In this document: positions 18,121 to 28,004 of the stretch, piece after piece
Position numbering within the stretch: the first letter of the stretch is position 1
Layout: each line of letters begins with the position of its first letter
Source: Clostridia bacterium
GTDB lineage: Bacteria; Bacillota; Clostridia; Christensenellales; Borkfalkiaceae
Assembly (NCBI GenBank): GCA_017625565.1
Contig: JAGAKN010000020.1
Span: 1 to 64,000, forward strand
Direction of reading: 5' to 3'
DNA: 64,000 nt
Notes under the pieces: model-generated
Told to the model about the DNA's origin: nothing
The model's database searches: none
Seen by the model: only the letters and a program-made list of their open reading frames with translations
Made by a program: the position numbers and the translations under genes

Positions 18121-18990
18121 TTAAATTTTTCCCGCGCTACCAAACGCTCTTAATTTTTGTCTAACCACTTCTTTCATCATCTTGATTGCGTCATCGTAGA
18201 CGATAAACGGCCAAGTAGACGGATTTGTAATGTTATTCAACGTATTTTTTAATCCCTGATTCAGCGCGTAAAGCACGTCCGAATAAATATTGATTTTTGT
18301 AATGCCGTGACGTATCGCCATCGCCATTTGATCGTCAGGCGTTCCACTACCGCCGTGTAAAACGAGCGGTCGATTACAAATAGCGGTGATCTCATCCAAC
18401 CTGTCAATCCTAAGCGTAGGCGTCTTTTGATATACCCCATGCGCCGTGCCGATTGCTACCGCTAGCGCATCGACGTCGGTAATTTCTACAAATTTTTGCA
18501 CTTCTTCCGGACGAGTTAAGCTTTCGCCCGGATCGGTATCCGTACCTGTTTCGTTGATACTGCCAACGCTTGCATTTCCAACGTGTCCAAGTTCGGCTTC
18601 TACGGACACCCCCTTAGCATGCGCGTATTTTACAACCTCAGCCGTTCTCTTTGCATTGTCGTCGAAAGGTAAAACCGATCCGTCGTACATTACCGAACTA
18701 AACCCGCAATCAATCGCTCTTTTTATAAATTCAAAATCCGTTGCGTGATCCAAATGAAAACATACGGGAACTTTGAAAACATTCGACGCGCCTTGTACCA
18801 TTGCCGTAAGAATTTGCATATTTTTACCTTGAAGATCTACCCCAAGCCCCATTAAAAGTGCAGGCGACCTCTCCTCTTCGCAGGTCTCTAAAACGGCCTT
18901 CAACATTTCGTAATTACTAACGTCAAACGCAGGAATTGCATACTTTCTTTGTTTTGCATCTTCCAACATTTCATTCATAGTCACCAACAT
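18121..18990 (-). CDS. Class II fructose/tagatose-bisphosphate aldolase family protein
   Basis: The protein is 289 residues from the ATG at 18990, chosen because AAAAGGAGAGATAAAT precedes it. A longer frame to 19056 would run into the promoter. Class II aldolase hallmarks are present: HLDHATD (79-85, catalytic Asp81 and zinc His82), VEAELGHVG with the acidic zinc-site loop, GTAHGVY with the second zinc histidine, and LHGGSGTPDDQM for phosphate and the third histidine. It cleaves or forms a ketose bisphosphate, giving DHAP and an aldehyde. The dehydrogenase partner and divergent SorC-type regulator suggest a tagatose-, sorbose- or related ketose-phosphate pathway. The kinase and transporter are not in this window. 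Confidence 0.88.
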   Translation of the reverse strand: MLVTMNEMLEDAKQRKYAIPAFDVSNYEMLKAVLETCEEERSPALLMGLGVDLQGKNMQILTAMVQGASNVFKVPVCFHLDHATDFEFIKRAIDCGFSSVMYDGSVLPFDDNAKRTAEVVKYAHAKGVSVEAELGHVGNASVGSINETGTDTDPGESLTRPEEVQKFVEITDVDALAVAIGTAHGVYQKTPTLRIDRLDEITAICNRPLVLHGGSGTPDDQMAMAIRHGITKINIYSDVLYALNQGLKNTLNNITNPSTWPFIVYDDAIKMMKEVVRQKLRAFGSAGKI

Positions 18991-19021
18991 ATTTATCTCT
19001 CCTTTTGCTAGATTTTTAATT

Positions 19022-19050
19022 ATTATAATACTTATTTTAACATTTGTCAA
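19022..19050 (-). promoter_or_regulatory. Aldolase-dehydrogenase promoter TTGACA-N17-TATAAT
   Basis: On the minus strand, TTGACA (19045-19050) and TATAAT (19022-19027) match consensus perfectly with a 17-base spacer. Confidence 0.75.
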
Positions 19051-19074
19051 ATACATTTGTAAAGAGTTGACAAA
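19043..19074. promoter_or_regulatory. Symmetric operator candidate between divergent promoters
   Basis: TTTGTCAA and TTGACAAA form a perfect 8-bp inverted repeat with a 16-base centre. Each arm contains the -35 element of one of the two divergent promoters, so a bound SorC-type regulator could control both at once. Confidence 0.55.
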
Positions 19075-19096
19075 CTTTTTTATTTTATGTTATAAT
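19067..19096 (+). promoter_or_regulatory. SorC-type regulator promoter TTGACA-N18-TATAAT
   Basis: TTGACA (19067-19072) and TATAAT (19091-19096) precede the regulator start at 19123, leaving a leader of about 20 bases with a GAGGTAGAAG site. Confidence 0.75.
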
Positions 19097-19122
19097 AAAT
19101 TTGTATTACGAGGTAGAAGATC

Positions 19123-20034
19123 ATGGAATTACAAAAAAAACAAATGGAAGAAGTCGCTCGTCTATATTATGAAAAGCGTTATACGCAAAGTGAAATCGCA
19201 AAAATAATGCAACTCTCAAGACAAACGGTTTCTAAACTGCTCAATTGTGCAATAAAGGAAAATATCGTAGAAATAAAAATCCACAGCCCGACAACGGTCT
19301 GTGAAGATTTAGAAAAGAAGATTTGCCAAAAATACGCAATCAAGAAAGCGGTCGTTTGTAGCGTTAGCAACGACGATACGTTTTTGCGACAAACGGCAAC
19401 CGTCAAAGGCGCGGTGGATTATCTCAAACCGCAAATTGAAAAAGGCGGACAAAAAATCGCTCTTTCTTGGGGGCGAACCATACAAGCGTTTATTTCAGAA
19501 TTTCATAAAACGAAAACAAAAGATAACCTTGTTTTCCCTTTGTTTGGCGCAACCGAACAAAAACAATCTTATTTTTTATCCAACGAACTTGCCGGCGCAT
19601 TCGCGGATAAAATCGGGGCGCAGGTAAAATACGCTTGGTTTCCTTATCAACCCAACAATGACGAGGATCGTGAACTTTTCAAAAAAACGTCCTATTACAA
19701 AAACCTTCATAACCTTTGGAACAATATAGACATTGCATTACTTGGGATTGGCAACACTGAAATTATTCAAACGTTTCGGAAAGTATTTGGATACGACCAA
19801 AATAGCCTTTACGCCGTTGGAGATATTTCCACGCATTTTTTTGACGCTCAGGGTAAGTTTTTGGACTTATACCAAACCAAACTTTGCGCATCCATAGAGA
19901 ACTTACAAAGCGCAAAAGAAACCATTGCTATGGCAAGTGGTGACAATAAAAAAGAAGCAATTATCGCCGCATTACGGAGCGGAATAATTAACACGCTGAT
20001 TACCGACGAGTATACCGCAAAAAAACTGTTATAA
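19123..20034 (+). CDS. SorC/DeoR family sugar-responsive transcriptional regulator
   Basis: This 303-residue protein has an N-terminal helix-turn-helix (about 14-45, with YTQSEIAKIMQLSRQTVSKLL) and a C-terminal sugar-phosphate isomerase-like sensor domain typical of SorC/DeoR_C regulators. The KIALSWGRTIQAFI segment corresponds to the phosphosugar-binding loop, and the C-terminal IIAALRSGIINTLITDEYTA is characteristic. It is divergent from the aldolase-dehydrogenase operon and shares a 100-base control region with paired consensus promoters, so it very likely controls that operon and itself. The inducer is probably a phosphorylated ketose or polyol. A strong terminator follows the stop. Confidence 0.9.
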   Translation: MELQKKQMEEVARLYYEKRYTQSEIAKIMQLSRQTVSKLLNCAIKENIVEIKIHSPTTVCEDLEKKICQKYAIKKAVVCSVSNDDTFLRQTATVKGAVDYLKPQIEKGGQKIALSWGRTIQAFISEFHKTKTKDNLVFPLFGATEQKQSYFLSNELAGAFADKIGAQVKYAWFPYQPNNDEDRELFKKTSYYKNLHNLWNNIDIALLGIGNTEIIQTFRKVFGYDQNSLYAVGDISTHFFDAQGKFLDLYQTKLCASIENLQSAKETIAMASGDNKKEAIIAALRSGIINTLITDEYTAKKLL

Positions 20035-20049
20035 TCTTTTCTGTAAATC

Positions 20050-20090
20050 AACGGCGGAGCAATACACATAGATTGCTCCGCCGTTTTGTT
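20050..20090 (+). terminator. Strong intrinsic terminator
   Basis: A 14-bp stem (AACGGCGGAGCAAT with ATTGCTCCGCCGTT, loop of 8) is followed by TTGTTTTTATTTTT. It ends the SorC gene and faces the stop of the ABC exporter. Confidence 0.9.
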
Positions 20091-20091
20091 T

Positions 20092-21783
20092 TTATTTTTG
20101 CAAGGAAATTTCGCCGTTTTCTACTTGTAAAATGCAATCTGCAATAAACAAAGCCGCCGGTCTATGCGTGACGATTAAACAGGTTTTTCCCTGTAAAGAA
20201 CGTACGTTTTCCAAAAGTTGTTTTTCCGTTTCCCCATCCAAAGCCGAAGTGGCTTCGTCCAGCAACAAAATCGGTCTGTCGGAGAGTATCGCACGCGCTA
20301 CGGCTAGACGCTGTAATTGCCCTTCCGACAATCCGCCACCACCTTCCGTCAACGGCGTTTGTAAACCGTCAGGGAGCTCCCAAACAAACCCGGCACAAGC
20401 TACGTCTAACGCGCCTTTGATTTGTTCGGATAACGCATCCTTATCCGTTTCTTTGGTAAAAAACGTTAAGTTTTCATAAATCGTGCCCGAAAACAGGAAA
20501 TTTCCCTGGGGTACGTACGCAAACAATCCTCGCTCTTTCGCCGTCAAATGTAGCGTATCTTCACCTTGGAAATTCCCTTTCAAAGTGACCTTCCCGCTTT
20601 GCGCCGAGTATACATTCAACAACAATTTGAATATCGTACTCTTACCCGAACCGGAAGCACCCGTTAAGCAAACGATATCCCCTTTCCTGATCTTGGCATT
20701 TGCGCTTGTGAATACTTGATCCCGTCCATAAGTAAAAGATACGTTTTCGAAGTCAATGGATTGCAGTTTTCCGTAAAGCGCGTCTACTTCAACAGTTTCT
20801 TCTCCCGTAATCTCTGCCGGCAAGTTTTCCAAAGTCGCCAAGCGCTCCCCACTAGACAACCGCGCATAGTATACAGGCACAATCGAAGAGAAGGACGACA
20901 AAGGTTGTTGCAATTGCATCAATAATAAAATAACGGATAAAATAGAGCCGTAATCGTCGTTGCCATTGAGAATACTGACACTACACCAAATCACGGCAAA
21001 AATGAGCCCAAAATTGTTTAATAACGAGAAAACACAACTCATCCAAGCGCGTAAGACGTTTTGTTTCATTCGTTTTTCGTAATACGCGTTCGCAAAGGTT
21101 TGTGCTTTTTGCGTACTTTTTGTTTCTACACCGTATGCTTTTACCGTCAAAACGGACGTTAACCCTTCTTGCATATACGCACGGGATTTTGCATCCGCTT
21201 CCATTACGTCTTTGTGACGTTTTTTAATTTGCTTTCGGAAAAGCGCCGTAATCGCCCCGAAAACCCCACCACAAACGACGTAGATTGCCGTAAACAACGG
21301 ATCGATGGTAAGCAACGCGCCGATCGCACCTGTGGCTTGTACAACCATGCCGATTACGGCAGGTAAAAAGCCTACGGTATCGACCGCAATTTCTTGTATA
21401 TCCGAAGTCAATCTCGTCAATAAATCCCCGCTATGGTATTCCTGTAAAGACGCGTAATCGGATCGTAAGATTTTCGAAAACAACTTCGTACGCATTTCCG
21501 CGATCATTCGCGCGCGGAGTTTTTCGGAACAAAAACCCGTAATCGTTCGCAATAGAATACGCAACAACAAAACCCCTAATAAAATCGCGGAAAACAGGAT
21601 TAATTCCCGCTTATGATTATCCGACGCGCTGTTGATTAGGAATTTTACAAGATAGGCGAATGCAAGGTGTAGCGCCGTTGCAAACGCCGTTAAAAACGTC
21701 AAAAAAAGGATAAACGTGCGATAGGGGCGCGTTTCCTTTTTTAACCATTCTTTTCCATTTTCCGAAATCATTTCGTTTTTCAT
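20092..21783 (-). CDS. ABC exporter half-transporter, membrane and ATPase domains fused
   Basis: The protein is 563 residues from ATG 21783; the frame can be extended to a TTG at 21795. An N-terminal six-helix exporter domain (about 25-310) is followed by an ATPase with Walker A TGASGSGKST, signature LSEGQLQRLAVARAIL, Walker B PILLLDEATSALD and a switch histidine in LIVTHRPAAL. It has no C39 leader-peptidase domain. It is the last gene after the HPr-kinase-like, PqqD-like and S24/S26 peptidase genes, an arrangement seen in peptide maturation and export clusters. Substrate export as a homodimer is inferred from the half-transporter layout. Confidence 0.9.
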   Translation of the reverse strand: MKNEMISENGKEWLKKETRPYRTFILFLTFLTAFATALHLAFAYLVKFLINSASDNHKRELILFSAILLGVLLLRILLRTITGFCSEKLRARMIAEMRTKLFSKILRSDYASLQEYHSGDLLTRLTSDIQEIAVDTVGFLPAVIGMVVQATGAIGALLTIDPLFTAIYVVCGGVFGAITALFRKQIKKRHKDVMEADAKSRAYMQEGLTSVLTVKAYGVETKSTQKAQTFANAYYEKRMKQNVLRAWMSCVFSLLNNFGLIFAVIWCSVSILNGNDDYGSILSVILLLMQLQQPLSSFSSIVPVYYARLSSGERLATLENLPAEITGEETVEVDALYGKLQSIDFENVSFTYGRDQVFTSANAKIRKGDIVCLTGASGSGKSTIFKLLLNVYSAQSGKVTLKGNFQGEDTLHLTAKERGLFAYVPQGNFLFSGTIYENLTFFTKETDKDALSEQIKGALDVACAGFVWELPDGLQTPLTEGGGGLSEGQLQRLAVARAILSDRPILLLDEATSALDGETEKQLLENVRSLQGKTCLIVTHRPAALFIADCILQVENGEISLQK

Positions 21784-21807
21784 AATCCCCTGCAAATTTT
21801 CCGCTGT

Positions 21808-22281
21808 TTATTTTTCCTTTCTCGGAAAAAAGAAACGGAATATTTTACTGCAAATTCTGCGAATTTTGACCTTAATTCGAACGAAAAACCGACGAATTTT
21901 ATATGTTTTTAAACGTCGCTTGGCGTATTGAATATATTTTTTATCCGTACAAAGTACGTGCTTTCCCTTACGAAAAAACTCGGTCAATACACCAAGAATA
22001 TCTTTTTCGGGAATATATTCATCCGCATAACAATTATCTCCACGAATAATATATCCGCCGTCAATCGGACATAAAACGCGATGCAAAACGTACGCGTCGC
22101 CACGTTTGTATAGTGCAACGTCCAACCGCTTCAATCGTTCCGTTTTCGCCTTGACGACAATGGTATCCCGACGTGCTTTTAGCATCGGCAACATACTGCA
22201 ACCTACCGTCGGACCTACGTAGACGCCTTTTTGCGTTAACACTTCTTCAATTGTAAGCCGTTCTTCTTGCATATTTTTCAC
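21808..22281 (-). CDS. S24/S26 family serine peptidase
   Basis: This 157-residue protein resembles the soluble catalytic core of signal-peptidase/LexA-type enzymes. Ser29 sits in GCSMLPML, followed by VLHRVL with His67 and RGDNCYADE (80-88), as in the SipW-like Ser-His group. No N-terminal membrane anchor is visible, but the C-terminus (about 125-157) is very basic and aromatic. The GTG at 22281 is chosen because AAGGAATT lies just upstream, overlapping the PqqD stop. Proteins of this type often sit beside PqqD and ABC exporters in peptide natural-product loci, where they are proposed to trim a leader. No substrate peptide is seen here. Confidence 0.8.
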   Translation of the reverse strand: MKNMQEERLTIEEVLTQKGVYVGPTVGCSMLPMLKARRDTIVVKAKTERLKRLDVALYKRGDAYVLHRVLCPIDGGYIIRGDNCYADEYIPEKDILGVLTEFFRKGKHVLCTDKKYIQYAKRRLKTYKIRRFFVRIKVKIRRICSKIFRFFFPRKEK

Positions 22282-22290
22282 AATAATTCC

Positions 22291-22554
22291 TTATTCCGCA
22301 AATCCGTTTGCTTGAAGCGTTTCTACAAATTTGCGAACGTCTTTTTCCGCTTGTTCGGGCGAAACGTCATATTCTGCGCAGAGCGCAACAACCCCTTCTT
22401 CTACCGTGTGCTCTTCGGTGAAAAATTTCCATAAAAACGCGCCTGTTTCATTTAAATTGATCATACCGTGAAACGTTTTACTCAATTCCCCAACAGGTAC
22501 TACGACGCTTTCACCCCCGACTACGCGAAGTACAAATCCTTTTTTTAATTTCAT
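22291..22554 (-). CDS. PqqD-like peptide chaperone
   Basis: This 87-residue protein fits the PqqD family (PF05402): an N-terminal beta-sheet segment (MKLKKGFVLRVVGGESVVVP), then INLNETGAFLWKFF and a helical C-terminus DVRKFVETLQANGF. PqqD-like domains are RiPP recognition elements that hold the leader of a precursor peptide for a modifying enzyme. A TAAAGGAGAATAAATT site precedes the ATG, and only 3 bases separate it from the preceding gene. No radical-SAM enzyme, cyclase or precursor is adjacent, so its client must lie elsewhere or be unusual. Confidence 0.85.
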   Translation of the reverse strand: MKLKKGFVLRVVGGESVVVPVGELSKTFHGMINLNETGAFLWKFFTEEHTVEEGVVALCAEYDVSPEQAEKDVRKFVETLQANGFAE

Positions 22555-22557
22555 AAT

Positions 22558-23292
22558 TTATTCTCCTTTATTTTTCCTTGCAGTTTCATAAGCAAGCCCC
22601 GTCATTTCTTCAAATGAAGTTTGCACCGCTTCTTCCGAAATATTGCAACGCAATAAATACGCAGGTGTATACATAATCAAACGGTCGACCAAATCCAACG
22701 TAGCAACGGCGTTTGCTTCGTCTTGCGGTAATAAAATTTGCGCAAAAAGCCTTGCCGAAACTTCCGACGGAATGAGTTTACGAATCGAGTTTTCAGGGGC
22801 TTGTTCCAAAAAGCACAATCCCTTTAACGGAATGGATGCGTTGCAGCCCAAATTTTCCTTACCCATCCAAGGTGTACCGTACGCCAAAAAACCTTTGTCC
22901 GTTGCTTGTAAGATCGGCTTATCCCCGTTGATCATACGCGTCTTAGATAAATAGTTTAACCAAAGTTGCGTATGCGTAGATTTTCCCGTTCCGCTGCGCC
23001 CTAAAAAAGCATAACCGTTGCCGTCGTATTCCAAGATTGCAGCGTGTAATAAAAGACGGTTTAAAGTGGGAATTTGTTTGCAAATATTACGGTACAAACA
23101 AATATTTTCAATATAACCGTCGGAAAATCCTTCGGACGTTTCTTTTTCCGCCAAAAATTCTTCCATCGTCACGCGTGTTGTCAAATCCACCGGCGACGTT
23201 TGGTCTTTGGATAAATAAGCTTTACAAAAATTATCCGTATAACTGCATCTGTTTTCAATATTTATCCGCAATCCTGCTATATCGTATATCAT
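22558..23292 (-). CDS. HPr-kinase-like P-loop protein of a peptide-maturation cassette
   Basis: This 244-residue protein contains a HprK-type P-loop (GRSGTGKST, 98-106) after a divergent N-terminal domain, then MINGDKPIL and GTPWMGKEN segments typical of the stand-alone HprK-like proteins found with PqqD genes. It lacks the HprK signature and the N-terminal domain of the true HPr kinase, which is encoded separately at 40225-41148. In lasso-peptide clusters, related enzymes phosphorylate a serine of the precursor; here the target is unknown. The gene begins 14 bases after purB, so it is transcribed with that housekeeping gene. Confidence 0.8.
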   Translation of the reverse strand: MIYDIAGLRINIENRCSYTDNFCKAYLSKDQTSPVDLTTRVTMEEFLAEKETSEGFSDGYIENICLYRNICKQIPTLNRLLLHAAILEYDGNGYAFLGRSGTGKSTHTQLWLNYLSKTRMINGDKPILQATDKGFLAYGTPWMGKENLGCNASIPLKGLCFLEQAPENSIRKLIPSEVSARLFAQILLPQDEANAVATLDLVDRLIMYTPAYLLRCNISEEAVQTSFEEMTGLAYETARKNKGE

Positions 23293-23306
23293 ATTCCCCT
23301 CGCAAG

Positions 23307-24743
23307 TTATACGCGTACGTCGCCCGTTGCGCCCAAATACTCGGCATATTCGTCCAAGATTGGTTGAATTTCGTTTTCAATAAACTCGACAGTTTGCGAC
23401 GGAGCTCTCCCAACGTAGTTCTTCGCATCCAACACGTCGTCCAAACGGTTCCATACCGATTGGAACATTTCGTCTTGTTTAATTAACTCGATTAAGTTGT
23501 TTTCTTTGCCTTCGACTTTCACGTTTTTACCAGCTTCCATAGACAAAACGCGGATGCGTTCGTGCAATTCCTGACGGTTTCCGCCGTCTTTTACGCATTC
23601 CATCATAATGTTTTCCGTAGCCATAAACGGCAATTCCGCGCGGACGTGTTTCGCGATTACTTTTTCGTAGACCACGAGATTTTCCGCAACGTTCATATAA
23701 ATATTCAAAATCGCATCCACCGTCAAAAACGCTTGTGCATTGACGATACGGCGGTTGGCGGAATCGTCCAAAGTACGTTCGAACCATTGCGTCGACGCCG
23801 TAATCGCGCTATTGATAGGAAGCGACAACATATACCGAGCCAACGCCCCGATGCGTTCCGAACGCATAGGGTTGCGTTTATAAGCCATCGCGGAAGAACC
23901 GATTTGTTTCTTTTCAAACGGCTCTTCGATTTCTTTCATGTTTTGCAAAATACGAATGTCGTTGGAGAACTTGTACGCGCTTTGCGCAATTTGCGATAAA
24001 ACGCATAAAACGTTGTAATCCAACTTTCTTGGATACGTTTGCCCCGTCACCCCGTAAACTTTGCTGTACCCGAGCTTTTCCACAACGCGTTTTTCAAGTT
24101 CTTTTACTTTGTTTTCGTCGCCGTTAAAAAGCTCCAAAAAGCTCGCCTGCGTACCCGTCGTGCCTTTTACTCCGCGCAAACGAAGAGAATTTTTCACGTT
24201 TAACAAACTGTAATAATCCATCTCTAAATCTTGCAACCAAAGCGTGGCGCGTTTGCCAACCGTCGTCAATTGCGCGGGTTGTAAATGTGTAAACCCAAGC
24301 GTCGGTACGCTTCGATATCGCAACGCAAAATTCTTCAACTTATCCATAACGTTGACAAGTTTTTTCATCAAAATATCCAACGCATCGTCGAGCATGATCG
24401 CTTCTGAATTACAGTCGACAAAACAACTGGTTGCACCAAGATGAATAATCGGCATTGCCTTTTTTGCGTACGCTCCGTACGCTTTTACGTGCGCCATAAC
24501 GTCGTGGCGTACTTCTCTTTCAAATTGCGCCGCGAGTTCGTAGTCGATATCGTCCGCATAGGCTTTTAATTCGTCCACTTGTTCTTGGCTGACGTTGAGC
24601 CCAAGCTCCATTTCCGCTTCGGCTAGAGCTACCCAAAGCTTTCTCCAAAGCTTAAACCGTTTTTCGTCGGAAAAAGCGTGTTGCATTTCCTTGCTTGCAT
24701 AGCGCGTCGTTAAAGGGTTGTTGTAAATACCGTTATCTATCAT
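23307..24743 (-). CDS. purB: Adenylosuccinate lyase
   Basis: This 478-residue member of the fumarase/aspartase superfamily carries the signature GSSAMAYKRNPMRSER (about 282-297), the flexible catalytic loop, and the IIHLGATSCFVDCN substrate motif near residue 98. It catalyses two non-consecutive steps of purine synthesis: release of fumarate from SAICAR and from adenylosuccinate. Length and organisation fit the longer eukaryote-like PurB subfamily common in Clostridia. An AAGGACGATT site precedes the ATG. It lies between the cyclophilin gene and the HPr-kinase-like gene on the same strand, with gaps of 14-15 bases, indicating one transcript. Confidence 0.95.
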   Translation of the reverse strand: MIDNGIYNNPLTTRYASKEMQHAFSDEKRFKLWRKLWVALAEAEMELGLNVSQEQVDELKAYADDIDYELAAQFEREVRHDVMAHVKAYGAYAKKAMPIIHLGATSCFVDCNSEAIMLDDALDILMKKLVNVMDKLKNFALRYRSVPTLGFTHLQPAQLTTVGKRATLWLQDLEMDYYSLLNVKNSLRLRGVKGTTGTQASFLELFNGDENKVKELEKRVVEKLGYSKVYGVTGQTYPRKLDYNVLCVLSQIAQSAYKFSNDIRILQNMKEIEEPFEKKQIGSSAMAYKRNPMRSERIGALARYMLSLPINSAITASTQWFERTLDDSANRRIVNAQAFLTVDAILNIYMNVAENLVVYEKVIAKHVRAELPFMATENIMMECVKDGGNRQELHERIRVLSMEAGKNVKVEGKENNLIELIKQDEMFQSVWNRLDDVLDAKNYVGRAPSQTVEFIENEIQPILDEYAEYLGATGDVRV

Positions 24744-24758
24744 AATCGTCCTTATTGT

Positions 24759-25280
24759 TTACGCTTTCGTCGGTTCTTCGTACGTTTCACCGAACGTTTC
24801 TACCGTCACTTTTTTCATCTTTTTTTCTTCGTAGGGACGATCGGACCAATCCGTCTTGGTTTCCGCAATTTCGTCCACCGTTTCCATGCCTTCGATCACT
24901 TTCCCAAACGCCGCGTATTGCCCGTCAAGATACTCCGCTAAATCATGCATAACGAAGAACTGCGATCCTGCCGAATCGGGATGTTGTGCGCGAGCCATAG
25001 AAAGCACTCCCCGTTCGTGCGAAAGATCGTTGCCTTTAAATCCGTTCCCCGAGAACTCCCCTGGAATACGATAACCAGGACCACCCGTTCCCGTACCCGT
25101 CGGATCTCCACCTTGAATCATAAACCCTGCGATAACGCGATGAAAAATCAACCCGTCATAGTAGCCTTTTTGCACAAGGGATACGAAATTGTTTACTGTA
25201 TTCGGAGCTTTTTCTGGGTATAATTCCGCCTTAAACGTTTTTCCGTTTTCCATTTCGAACGTGACAATAGGATTTTTCAT
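24759..25280 (-). CDS. Peptidyl-prolyl cis-trans isomerase, cyclophilin type
   Basis: This 173-residue protein matches single-domain bacterial cyclophilins: FHRVIAGFMIQGGDPTGTG (about 46-64, including catalytic Arg48), GSQFFVMH (about 104-111) and YAAFGKVIEGMETVDEIA. It has no signal peptide and should be cytoplasmic. It catalyses proline isomerisation during folding. The SD AAAGGTGAAATT precedes the ATG. It sits between the deaminase and purB genes with 11 to 15-base spacers. Confidence 0.94.
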   Translation of the reverse strand: MKNPIVTFEMENGKTFKAELYPEKAPNTVNNFVSLVQKGYYDGLIFHRVIAGFMIQGGDPTGTGTGGPGYRIPGEFSGNGFKGNDLSHERGVLSMARAQHPDSAGSQFFVMHDLAEYLDGQYAAFGKVIEGMETVDEIAETKTDWSDRPYEEKKMKKVTVETFGETYEEPTKA

Positions 25281-25291
25281 AATTTCACCTT

Positions 25292-25768
25292 TTACTTTTC
25301 ATTTTCTGCATATTTTTCTACCAAGACGTTTGCTTCTGCAAAAAGTTGCAAAGAAAATTCGTCCGGATAGCCTTCTTTGTATACGACGCGCGTAATCCCT
25401 GCGTTGATGATCAATTTCGCGCAAATTACGCACGGTTGATGGGTACAGTATAAGGTCGCGCCGTTGATATTGATGCCGTATTTAGACGCTTGTACGATCG
25501 CGTTTTGTTCCGCGTGTACGGCAAAGCAAAGCTCGTGTTGCGTTCCACTAGGAATGTTCAATTTCCGGCGTAAGCACTCGCCTTTTTCTTCACAGCTTTG
25601 AATGCCTGCGGGCGCGCCGTTATAGCCCGTCGCCATCACGCGTTTATCTCTGACTATTACCGCACCGACGTGACGATTTTGTTGAAAACAACTCGACCAA
25701 CCGGCTACCGTTTCGGCAAGTTCCATAAAACGTTTGTCCCATTTCTTGCATTGTTCCATCACAAGCAT
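25292..25768 (-). CDS. dCMP/cytidine deaminase family protein, ComEB-like
   Basis: This 158-residue protein has the zinc-dependent deaminase core: VHAEQNAIVQ (His-Ala-Glu, about residues 88-97) and CTHQPCVICAKLI (Cys-x2-Cys zinc ligands as PCVIC). Length and the N-terminal KWDKRFMELAETVAGWSSC segment match dCMP deaminases of the ComEB group, which convert dCMP to dUMP for thymidylate synthesis. The start could be ATG 25768 or ATG 25759; the AAAGGGG site is better spaced for the latter. It is the first gene of the minus-strand run ending with the ABC exporter. Confidence 0.88.
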   Translation of the reverse strand: MLVMEQCKKWDKRFMELAETVAGWSSCFQQNRHVGAVIVRDKRVMATGYNGAPAGIQSCEEKGECLRRKLNIPSGTQHELCFAVHAEQNAIVQASKYGININGATLYCTHQPCVICAKLIINAGITRVVYKEGYPDEFSLQLFAEANVLVEKYAENEK

Positions 25769-25804
25769 ACCCCTTTACGTAGTTTTTCTTTTGTATTACA
25801 TCTT

Positions 25805-25833
25805 ATTATAACACTTTTTTTATCAAATTGCAA
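25805..25833 (-). promoter_or_regulatory. Promoter TTGCAA-N17-TATAAT for the deaminase-purB run
   Basis: On the minus strand, TTGCAA (25828-25833) and TATAAT (25805-25810) lie about 40 bases upstream of the deaminase start. No other promoter of similar quality is seen before the ABC exporter, so the peptide-cassette genes may depend on it. Confidence 0.55.
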
Positions 25834-25925
25834 TCCTTTGAAATCACTTTTCGAAATTCCGCGACCTTTTCTCTATGTTTTTTAGAAATTTTTAGAAATT
25901 TTCCGGTTTTTTCCTAATTTTTTGT

Positions 25926-25953
25926 TTGACTTACAAACGAAACGGTTTATAAT
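25926..25953 (+). promoter_or_regulatory. groES-groEL promoter TTGACT-N16-TATAAT
   Basis: TTGACT (25926-25931) and TATAAT (25948-25953) lie about 55 bases before groES. No CIRCE inverted repeat (TTAGCACTC-N9-GAGTGCTAA) is present in the leader. Confidence 0.75.
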
Positions 25954-26008
25954 ATATCCGTACAACTAAACGGCGTGCTTAACGCCCGAAAAATCGGAGG
26001 ATTATTTT

Positions 26009-27948
<1,940 letters not shown>

Positions 27949-27969
27949 TCCGCTAAATCCCACACAAAC

Positions 27970-28004
27970 GAAACCCCCACCTTGTCAGGTGGGGGTTTTC
28001 TTTA
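27970..28004. terminator. Bidirectional terminator between groEL and spo0A-like gene
   Basis: AAACCCCCACCT and AGGTGGGGGTTT form a 12-bp stem with a 4-base loop, followed on the plus strand by TCTTTAT. On the minus strand it directly follows the spo0A-like stop, so both convergent genes can use it. Confidence 0.88.

Noticed and set aside
25940..26008. CIRCE element upstream of groES
   Set aside because: No TTAGCACTC/GAGTGCTAA arms are present; only a short GGCG/CGCC pairing was seen.
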